Shown: positions 1 to 4,756 of the stretch, piece by piece
Numbering within the stretch: the first letter of the stretch is position 1
Layout: each line of letters opens with the position of its first letter
NCBI GenBank assembly: GCA_003245875.1
Contig: QKBW01000056.1
Location: forward strand, 1-7,685
Reading direction: 5' to 3'
Source: Candidatus Kaiserbacteria bacterium
Lineage (GTDB): Bacteria > Patescibacteriota > Minisyncoccia > Phycocordibacterales > UBA918
DNA length: 7,685 bases
Translations under genes and position numbers: made by a program
Notes under the pieces: generated by a model
The model's input: the letters and a program-made list of their open reading frames with translations, nothing else
What the model was told of the DNA's origin: nothing
The model's database searches: none

Positions 1-36
1 GTATTTTTTTGTCATCAAAATACGCAATAGGCATAA

Positions 37-771
37 TCAAACTTGCGGGGCATTGCCGCATGTACCATCGACAACTTTCAAAATGTGTTTATAAGCAGTT
101 GAAATATCATCAACGACCGCAAACAATTCCATATCTTCTGGGCTGATCGCCTTGTGTTCTCGAAGCATCTGCGCTTCAAAGAATTGCAAGACTGGCTTCC
201 AATAATCAGCTCCGTACAAAACGATTGGCACACGAGCGATCTTTTTAGTTTGCACCAACGTCAGCAATTCAAAGAATTCATCCATGGTGCCGAAGCCACC
301 GGGAAAATAGACGTAACATTCAGAGGCAAACGCCAACATCACCTTACGAGAAAAAAAGAAATCAAAGGAAAGTGATTCTGTCGTATACGGATTGAGTTGC
401 TGTTCATGTGGCAACTTGATATTGAGACCAACGGAATTACCTCCCACCTTAAAAGCGCCAACGTTGGCAGCTTCCATGATTCCGCCACCACCACCGGTAA
501 TGACTGTAAATTTCTTTTTAGCCAATTTTGCTGCCAGCTCTTCAGCCGCTTCGTAGTAAGGGTCGGTTGGCTTGGTGCGTGAACTACCAAAAAAGGTCAC
601 GGCGCAGCCATATTTGCGTAGTAATTCAAACCCTTCGACAAATTCCGCCATAATACGGAAAATACGCCAGCTCTCAACCGCGTCACCGTCAGTATCAAGT
701 AAATCAGTAACCACACGACACGCATTGAGCTTTTTATCCTCCTTTTTCGTAAGAACATGTTTCTTTACCAT
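37..771 (-). CDS. LOG-family Rossmann-fold protein (TIGR00730-type nucleoside-5'-monophosphate phosphoribohydrolase)
   Basis: The family (often misnamed 'lysine decarboxylase') hydrolyses the N-glycosidic bond of purine riboside 5'-monophosphates, classically cytokinin nucleotides; it is a cytosolic dimer. Seen here, numbered from the ATG at 771: FFGSSR near residues 60-65, the TGGGGGIMEAAN phosphate-binding loop at 92-103, SRK at 141-143, and the signature PGGFGTMDE at 157-165. The expected catalytic pair Arg142 and Glu165 is intact. An N-terminal helical stretch (WRIFRIMAEFVEGFELL) is typical of the longer bacterial members. At 244 residues the protein is of normal length. A TTG five codons upstream (784-786) is possible, but the predicted transcript starts near 791, which favours the ATG. 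No Shine-Dalgarno site is visible. It lies 76 bases after the 485-residue gene but has its own extended -10. Family assignment is firm; the physiological substrate in this organism is unknown. Confidence 0.93.
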   Translation of the reverse strand: MVKKHVLTKKEDKKLNACRVVTDLLDTDGDAVESWRIFRIMAEFVEGFELLRKYGCAVTFFGSSRTKPTDPYYEAAEELAAKLAKKKFTVITGGGGGIMEAANVGAFKVGGNSVGLNIKLPHEQQLNPYTTESLSFDFFFSRKVMLAFASECYVYFPGGFGTMDEFFELLTLVQTKKIARVPIVLYGADYWKPVLQFFEAQMLREHKAISPEDMELFAVVDDISTAYKHILKVVDGTCGNAPQV

Positions 772-797
772 ACAAATCAAGAACAATTAACATAGTT

Positions 798-806
798 AGT
801 ATAACA
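798..806 (-). promoter_or_regulatory. Extended -10 promoter of the LOG gene
   Basis: On the minus strand the sequence reads TGT-TATACT, an extended -10 element with 5/6 match to TATAAT. No convincing -35 hexamer lies 16-18 bases upstream. The transcript would start near 791, giving a leader of about 20 bases before the ATG at 771, with no Shine-Dalgarno motif in it. Confidence 0.5.
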
Positions 807-847
807 CTAACCCTGTATTTAAATTATTTCTTCCGTGGAGAAGTTGG

Positions 848-2305
848 TTATTGTTGTGGATATAAAACCACCATTTTGCCAAATGGACTTATATTAGCCG
901 CTCTTGCTTCAGCCGAAAGTTCGCTAACCGTAAATCCCAAAACTCGTGCGACACCAATGTTATCTTTGATCAAATACATCTCATATCCGCTACCAGCGAC
1001 CCAACACGATACGCCAGCATATACGTTGTCTACCGACTTTACATACGAGGACAAAATGTCCTTTCGTGCATTTGTATCACTGAGTACGTTAGTGAGATTT
1101 TCCTCCGATATGAGTGAACAATGCTCGTTTGCTTCATGTAACTTAAAGTACTCCTCACCGTCGGACAGATATACCGTTGAAGTTGCGTAAAGTGGCCAAC
1201 TAGATTCTATATTTTGTTCGCCACCATTTATCACGAATGAAAATAGTGACACGTCGCGACTCTCTAGCATTACATCATCAGACATTTCTTCAGATCTTTT
1301 TGACAAATGAAGCTTCCATACTAAACCATCAACCACAGACTGTACGTCCGTCATTGAATAATCAACGGAAATAAATTGACCATCAGCTACTTTTGCTGCG
1401 TAGATTCTATCCGGCCAATACGCTATCGCTGAACCAACACTTTCCAGATACGCAGATAACGACTGATTGTATTGTTGCATGACTTCCGCACCATCATCTA
1501 AACCAACACATGTTTCAAAACTTTCATCTATTGTGCTGGTCGCAGTATTCATGTCATACAAATAAAACTGATTGTCGACACACCCCGCATCGCCATACCC
1601 TTCTTCTAGCCAGATCTTTGAGTTACCAACATAACTTACGATCATTTCACCTGGAGCAGAATGGGCTAATGTCACCAAGTTGTTATAGTTTTTTAACAAG
1701 GCAACGGCACCGACACAATCTTTTGTAGGTGAGTCAACACAAGTCGGATCATCAAACTCCCTAATCAAGATACCATCATCGGTGGGATAGATATCCCCAA
1801 CCTTATCAGATGAGTATATAAGCTTCGAAACATGCTGCTTTGGATCGTATTTATACACACCTGATCTGCTTACACTATATATAGCTGTGCCAAACATATA
1901 TACACCTGACATATACTCATCTGGCTTCGTTAAAAGTCCTTTATCCACCACTTGCTTCAGGTCACTTGACAGGACATACAGGTAGCCGCCGAGCCAGTGA
2001 TTATCAGACCCGCCACGTTTTTGAGAGGCTACGAAAACATATCCGTTATTATCTGTGAGGTCAACGATAGTATTTTCATACTCTTCTACAGGCACAGTTC
2101 CTTCAACCTCCTCTGCCTTCTCTGGAGCATAAACATACCCGATGTACCCACCAAGGAATGGTAGGAGGATGAAGAGCGTGAGAGCGAGGTATTTGGAGAG
2201 TGAGGTGACACGGGTGAGGTTATGGCGGGCGGCAAAGCCGCCCGCCATAGTTTCTTCCTTCGTCTCGTTCACCATCTCATTTCCCTCTTGCAGATTTTCG
2301 CTCAT
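848..2305 (-). CDS. Membrane-anchored, largely extracytoplasmic protein of unknown function
   Basis: I do not recognise the function. The 485-residue protein has a charged N-terminus (1-19), an Ala/Gly-rich patch encoded by a perfect palindrome (about 19-29), one hydrophobic segment at 38-60 (YLALTLFILLPFLGGYIGY), and a roughly 425-residue domain expected outside the membrane. This anchor style recurs in Parcubacteria secreted proteins. The outer domain has many short strand-like aromatic stretches (GYLYVL, IYSVSRSGVYKY, QFYLYD) that would suit a beta-propeller or similar beta fold, but I see no certain repeat. It has six cysteines, all beyond the membrane segment (189, 197, 242, 266, 396, 434), which could form disulfides. 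ATG codons at residues 11 and 20 are alternative starts; each has a purine-rich stretch (GAGG, AAGGAAG) upstream, whereas the first ATG has none. An extended -10 overlaps the end of the exonuclease gene upstream. No terminator hairpin follows the stop. Confidence 0.85.
   Translation of the reverse strand: MSENLQEGNEMVNETKEETMAGGFAARHNLTRVTSLSKYLALTLFILLPFLGGYIGYVYAPEKAEEVEGTVPVEEYENTIVDLTDNNGYVFVASQKRGGSDNHWLGGYLYVLSSDLKQVVDKGLLTKPDEYMSGVYMFGTAIYSVSRSGVYKYDPKQHVSKLIYSSDKVGDIYPTDDGILIREFDDPTCVDSPTKDCVGAVALLKNYNNLVTLAHSAPGEMIVSYVGNSKIWLEEGYGDAGCVDNQFYLYDMNTATSTIDESFETCVGLDDGAEVMQQYNQSLSAYLESVGSAIAYWPDRIYAAKVADGQFISVDYSMTDVQSVVDGLVWKLHLSKRSEEMSDDVMLESRDVSLFSFVINGGEQNIESSWPLYATSTVYLSDGEEYFKLHEANEHCSLISEENLTNVLSDTNARKDILSSYVKSVDNVYAGVSCWVAGSGYEMYLIKDNIGVARVLGFTVSELSAEARAANISPFGKMVVLYPQQ
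2221..2249. repeat. Perfect GC-rich palindrome inside the coding region of the 485-residue protein
   Basis: The arms TATGGCGGGCGGC (2221-2233) and its exact complement (2237-2249) flank a three-base AAA loop: 13 base pairs without a mismatch. It begins 56 bases after the ATG of the minus-strand gene and is translated in frame as MAGGFAARH, just ahead of the membrane segment. It resembles the terminator hairpin at 3650-3690 and the hairpin at 2948-2972 (GC-rich arms, three-base loop), but it has no U-tract. Confidence 0.8.
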
Positions 2306-2333
2306 ACTATTTCGTTATGCTGTTATATTTTGA

Positions 2334-2342
2334 ATTATACCA
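2334..2342 (-). promoter_or_regulatory. Extended -10 promoter of the 485-residue membrane protein gene
   Basis: The minus strand reads TGG-TATAAT, a perfect -10 hexamer with the TGn extension. The TAA stop codon of the upstream exonuclease gene (2335-2337) lies inside the hexamer, so the end of one gene doubles as the promoter of the next. TTGAAC at 2361-2366 is 21 bases away, too far to be a standard -35. The transcript would start near 2327, with a leader of about 22 bases. Confidence 0.55.
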
Positions 2343-2931
2343 ACCATGGAATATCAAACTGTTCAAACTCGGGGAGAAGTTTTTTGTCGTACAAAAGACG
2401 TGAAATAACTTCAGCATGTGAAAGCGCCCCGGTCAGAGCGTTGTGTGGTTCCGGCTCATCAGGAATACCGCAATAATTAAGCACCACATCAAGATTTAAT
2501 GCACTGCGGCGATGTTGCGGGTCGATTGGTGGTTCTACTCCCTGCTTTACCATATGCATCCAACAGAGAGTGTGAGTGTCGATAGTGCGATAAGCGAGAT
2601 CCCAAGGGAGATCGGCGCGGTCACAGGCCGCTCTGAGCATATCGCGATCATAGGAGACATTTTGACCAGCCAAGGTTCGGTCTCCCATTTGTTGTGTCCA
2701 TTCTAAAAACTCAGTTACCAGTTTGGCTTCACTCTTTTTGGTCGGATCGGTTATCTCTGCTTCAGTAAATCCATTGACCTCGAGCGCATCTTCCATAATG
2801 TGTGCTCCATCCCACACTCGGCACTCCCCATAAAAACGTCGGGTTGGATCTTCCATATCAACCGCTCCAATTGATACGATTGAGTGCTTTTGGTAATCAG
2901 TCCCGCTCCCTTCAATATCTAAAACTAGCAT
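2335..2931 (-). CDS. DnaQ/RNase T-like 3'-5' exonuclease (DEDDh superfamily) with an altered ExoIII motif
   Basis: The ribonuclease H-like fold trims 3' ends of DNA or RNA with two metal ions held by four acidic residues. In this 198-residue protein ExoI is LDIEGSG (Asp5, Glu7) and ExoII is GQNVSYDRDML (Asp95). The ExoIII region is PHNALTGALSHAEV: the general-base His163 is present, but the position of the fourth acidic residue, five after the His, is Gly168. The length suits a stand-alone exonuclease domain, with no polymerase-subunit or helicase extension. I chose the ATG at 2931. A longer reading from a TTG at 2985 would run through a GC hairpin, the promoter and the end of the upstream gene, and its extra 18 residues look non-native. 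The -10 element lies only six bases before this ATG, so the mRNA is probably leaderless. Family is secure; catalytic competence is uncertain. Confidence 0.85.
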   Translation of the reverse strand: MLVLDIEGSGTDYQKHSIVSIGAVDMEDPTRRFYGECRVWDGAHIMEDALEVNGFTEAEITDPTKKSEAKLVTEFLEWTQQMGDRTLAGQNVSYDRDMLRAACDRADLPWDLAYRTIDTHTLCWMHMVKQGVEPPIDPQHRRSALNLDVVLNYCGIPDEPEPHNALTGALSHAEVISRLLYDKKLLPEFEQFDIPWLV

Positions 2932-2933
2932 AT

Positions 2934-2947
2934 GTGCAGTATAGCAC
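2934..2947 (-). promoter_or_regulatory. Extended -10 promoter of the exonuclease gene, flanked by a short inverted repeat
   Basis: The minus strand reads GTGC-TATACT-GCAC. TGC-TATACT (2938-2946) is an extended -10. The hexamer ends six bases before the ATG at 2931, so transcription should start at or next to the A of the start codon. Four-base GTGC/GCAC arms bracket the hexamer exactly. No -35 box is possible in normal form because that position is taken by the hairpin at 2948-2972. Confidence 0.55.
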
Positions 2948-2972
2948 GGTGGGCGGCCAGAGGCCGCCCACC
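2948..2972. repeat. Perfect GC-rich hairpin between the small membrane gene and the exonuclease gene
   Basis: The arms GGTGGGCGGCC (2948-2958) and GGCCGCCCACC (2962-2972) pair over 11 bases with an AGA loop. It starts three bases after the stop codon of the small membrane protein gene and ends one base before the inverted repeat around the exonuclease -10. It may act as a terminator or mRNA 3'-end stabiliser for the upstream gene, but no T-tract follows on either strand. It shares the GGGCGGC core with the palindrome at 2221-2249. Confidence 0.75.
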
Positions 2973-2975
2973 AAC

Positions 2976-3320
2976 TTAGTGACAATTTGATGCTTTTCCA
3001 TACCCTGCAGCCTCAGCTTCGAGAGCCGAACCAAAGGTTATTTTGTTTTGCTCACTGATACGAGCCAAGCCAGAGCAGTCAGTATAGTAGTATTTAGTGC
3101 CATTTTTCGAGGCGTAAACAGATTCTGTCTCACCCCCTATAGTTGCAGTAGATACCACAAAATCACTTGAGGTACCTATACTGACGCCAACGCTTACTGC
3201 CGCCGGCAGCAGATTGACCGATTGTCTGCCAAGACCAAAAGAGATAACCGCAACCGTAATTATAATGAGCGGTAGTACCACCAACGGCTCTTCTATTAAA
3301 CCCTTGAACTTTTGCCACAT
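2976..3320 (-). CDS. Small membrane-anchored protein with an Ada-like cysteine-containing C-terminal domain
   Basis: The 114-residue protein has a short cytoplasmic N-terminus, one membrane segment at about 12-31 (PLVVLPLIIITVAVISFGL), a low-complexity Ser/Val linker, and a compact C-terminal motif from about 68: YASKNGTKYYYTDCSGLARI, then SALEAEAAGY and a final NCH. This layout resembles the metal-binding domain of Ada-type proteins that many CPR genomes fuse to a membrane anchor. Here only Cys82 and Cys113 remain, with His114 as a possible third ligand, so it may bind metal incompletely or form a disulfide outside the cell. Resemblance is from memory of the motif, not a search. The ATG at 3318-3320 has no Shine-Dalgarno site, and a TATACG element lies four bases upstream. 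A GC hairpin follows the stop codon. Confidence 0.72.
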   Translation of the reverse strand: MWQKFKGLIEEPLVVLPLIIITVAVISFGLGRQSVNLLPAAVSVGVSIGTSSDFVVSTATIGGETESVYASKNGTKYYYTDCSGLARISEQNKITFGSALEAEAAGYGKASNCH

Positions 3321-3363
3321 ATATCGTATACTGCTCGCACTTTAATTTATTTGATTATACAGT
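3321..3363. promoter_or_regulatory. Divergent promoter region between the small membrane gene and rpmA
   Basis: These 43 bases must hold both start signals. On the minus strand TATACG (3325-3330) lies four bases before the small membrane gene, and TATAAT (3354-3359) is a second, better-matched hexamer further upstream. On the plus strand candidates for rpmA are TTTAAT (3341-3346) and GATTAT (3353-3358), the latter five bases before the ATG. No Shine-Dalgarno site is present in either direction. Which hexamers are used cannot be settled from sequence. Confidence 0.4.
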
Positions 3364-3639
3364 ATGTCAACCAAGAAATCGGCCGGTTCATCAAAAAACC
3401 TCCGCGATTCACAGCCAAAGTTCCTCGGTGTTAAGCGCGCTGACGGACAGAAAGTGGATGTCGGACAGGTCATTGTGCGTCAACGTGGCACCAAGATCGA
3501 GGCTGGAAAGAACGTCAAAATTGGTCGTGACCACACGCTTTATGCGATGGTAGCAGGTGTGGTGAAGTTTCGTAATCAGCGAAAAGTCCGCTTTACCGGG
3601 CACAAGACAACCAAGAAAGCCGTTGATGTTGTTGCGTAA
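3364..3639 (+). CDS. rpmA: Large ribosomal subunit protein bL27
   Basis: bL27 sits in the 50S subunit with its flexible N-terminus reaching the peptidyl transferase centre, where it helps position tRNA. The 91-residue product carries the family hallmarks: an N-terminal KKSAGSSKNLRDSQPKFLGVKR stretch (canonical form AGGSSRNGRDS...LGVK), followed by IVRQRGTKIEAGKNVKIGRDHTLYAMVAGVVKF. The start reads MSTKK instead of the usual MAHKK, and there is no N-terminal cleavage extension of the Firmicutes type. In most bacteria rpmA follows rplU; here it stands alone on its strand, divergent from a small membrane protein gene and ending in a strong hairpin terminator shared with the convergent cyclophilin gene. 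The ATG is close to the candidate -10, so a leaderless mRNA is possible. Identification is secure. Confidence 0.97.
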   Translation: MSTKKSAGSSKNLRDSQPKFLGVKRADGQKVDVGQVIVRQRGTKIEAGKNVKIGRDHTLYAMVAGVVKFRNQRKVRFTGHKTTKKAVDVVA

Positions 3640-3649
3640 GCAACACGCG

Positions 3650-3690
3650 AAATAAAAGCAGGCGGGGCTTTGCCCCGCCTGCTTTTATTT
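3650..3690. terminator. Bidirectional intrinsic terminator between rpmA and the cyclophilin gene
   Basis: A 19-base-pair perfect stem (3650-3668 with 3672-3690) has a TTT loop. The core is GCAGGCGGGGC and its complement, flanked by an A-tract on the left (AATAAAA) and a T-tract on the right (TTTTATTTT). Each strand therefore reads a GC hairpin followed by a U-rich tail. It lies 10 bases after the rpmA stop and 11 bases from the stop of the convergent cyclophilin gene, and should end both transcripts. Confidence 0.93.
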
Positions 3691-3701
3691 TGTATACATT
3701 A

Positions 3702-4310
3702 TTATTGCACAGTCACACTCTCAATTATAGCCGGATCAGCTGGAATATCACGTTCCTTGGTTGAAAGTTCTGAGATTGCATCGATAACCTCCATACCCAT
3801 AACCACACGACCAAACACGGGGTGCTTTGAGGTTAGTGGCTCCTTATCAAAGTCGAGATAGGTATTATCAGCCACATTAATAAAGAATTGGCTGCCGCCA
3901 GTGTCTGGTCCACTGTTAGCCATCGCAATGGTACCGCGTACATTAGAAAGGACAGGGTCACTTACAAACTCATCCTTGATGGTATATCCAGGACTACCAA
4001 CACCCCATGTAGTATCTGGCTGGTCTTTAGAGTTTGGGTCACCACCTTGGATCATAAATCCAGCAATGACACGATGGAACTTCGTGCCATCATAGAAACC
4101 TTCCTTGGCCAATTTAACAAAGTTACCAGCCGTGGTTGGCATGCGGCCAGTAAAGAGTTCTAATACTATGTCTCCATGATTTGTATGCATAGTCACCAGC
4201 ATTGTTTGTTCGTACATATATTTCTGTGTCAAAAATAAACTTGTAAGTGTGATCAAAATACCAAACAGGAAGTACGCAAACGTACTCGAGAAAAAAGACA
4301 GGTATTTCAT
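3702..4310 (-). CDS. Membrane-anchored cyclophilin-type peptidyl-prolyl cis-trans isomerase
   Basis: Cyclophilins catalyse cis-trans isomerisation of X-Pro bonds and assist folding. The 202-residue protein has a hydrophobic N-terminal segment at about 8-29 that should act as a signal anchor and put the domain on the outer face of the membrane. The catalytic domain (about 38-202) shows FHRVIAGFMIQGGDP with Arg80, Phe85 and Gln88 (CypA Arg55, Phe60, Gln63), MANSGPDTGGSQFFI with Gln141 and Phe143, and KHPVFGRV with His163 (CypA His126). The CypA Trp121 position appears to be Leu152, common in bacterial forms and usually linked to weak cyclosporin binding. The ATG overlaps the TGA of rplI by four bases (ATGA), implying translational coupling; a weak AAGG lies four bases upstream. 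Last gene of the operon, ending at the bidirectional terminator. Confidence 0.95.
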   Translation of the reverse strand: MKYLSFFSSTFAYFLFGILITLTSLFLTQKYMYEQTMLVTMHTNHGDIVLELFTGRMPTTAGNFVKLAKEGFYDGTKFHRVIAGFMIQGGDPNSKDQPDTTWGVGSPGYTIKDEFVSDPVLSNVRGTIAMANSGPDTGGSQFFINVADNTYLDFDKEPLTSKHPVFGRVVMGMEVIDAISELSTKERDIPADPAIIESVTVQ

Positions 4311-4747
4311 TTCGCCTTCACTTCTATGGACAAAGGAGTGTGGTGATCACCATGAACCAATGTCACCGTATGTTCACCGGTCATTTTAATCGGTGCTGCA
4401 AACGATACTTCCGAATCTTCTAACACAACACCCTGCACTCCGGCAGCTGCCACCACCTCCGAAGGCTTCACGGCCTGGAATAAGTGTCCTTCCTTGTTCG
4501 CAGTCACTGTTACAAGCAAAGTTACATCCTTCAGCTGCTTGCACGCCGCAATAAAGCGGCTTTCCGCTGCTTTAGCAGTGGTTGCGTCATGAGCAAACTG
4601 AGCCTCAATACGTTTAAGATTCTCCGGGGTTGCCGGTACGGCTAATTTTCGCGGCATGAGCTGATTAAGTGCGCGTCCATCTGGCACTTCAACCACACTA
4701 TGTCGTCGGCCGAGTTTTGCCACATCCTGTAGTAATATCACTTTCAT
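4307..4747 (-). CDS. rplI: Large ribosomal subunit protein bL9
   Basis: bL9 binds 23S rRNA near the L1 stalk through its N-terminal domain and extends from the ribosome on a long helix; it influences reading-frame maintenance and collisions. The 146-residue protein starts MKVILLQDVAKLGRRHSVVEVPDGRALNQL, matching the family opening (MKVILLEDVxxLGKKGDVVEVKDGYARNFL), then KLAVPATPENLKRIEAQ leading into the connecting helix, and a C-terminal domain from about residue 78. The usual YARN is RALN here, and the Gly after the MPR/IPK motif is replaced (MPRKLA), so the rRNA-binding loop is divergent. Loss of bL9 has been reported in some CPR lineages; this one keeps it. It begins nine bases after the ctpA stop without a Shine-Dalgarno site, and its TGA overlaps the cyclophilin ATG. 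Confidence 0.95.
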   Translation of the reverse strand: MKVILLQDVAKLGRRHSVVEVPDGRALNQLMPRKLAVPATPENLKRIEAQFAHDATTAKAAESRFIAACKQLKDVTLLVTVTANKEGHLFQAVKPSEVVAAAGVQGVVLEDSEVSFAAPIKMTGEHTVTLVHGDHHTPLSIEVKAK

Positions 4748-4756
4748 ATGATCTAT

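Noticed and set aside
46..60. Imperfect hairpin TGCGG...CCGCA at the end of the LOG gene as a terminator
   Set aside because: The stem is only five bases with a seven-base loop, lies inside the coding region and has no U-tract after it.
734..793. A 19-codon ORF on the minus strand starting just after the LOG -10 and ending in GGAGGATAA
   Set aside because: It overlaps the LOG start out of frame, has no recognisable product, and the GGAGG has no in-frame start at a suitable distance. Probably chance.
876..1190. A 104-codon open frame on the plus strand opposite the 485-residue gene
   Set aside because: Shadow of the minus-strand gene, no recognisable domain and no promoter or ribosome-binding site seen.
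2932..2985. A TTG-start extension of the exonuclease adding 18 residues
   Set aside because: It would translate the GC hairpin and the -10 element and overlap the upstream gene. The protein family motif starts right at the internal ATG (MLVLDIEG).
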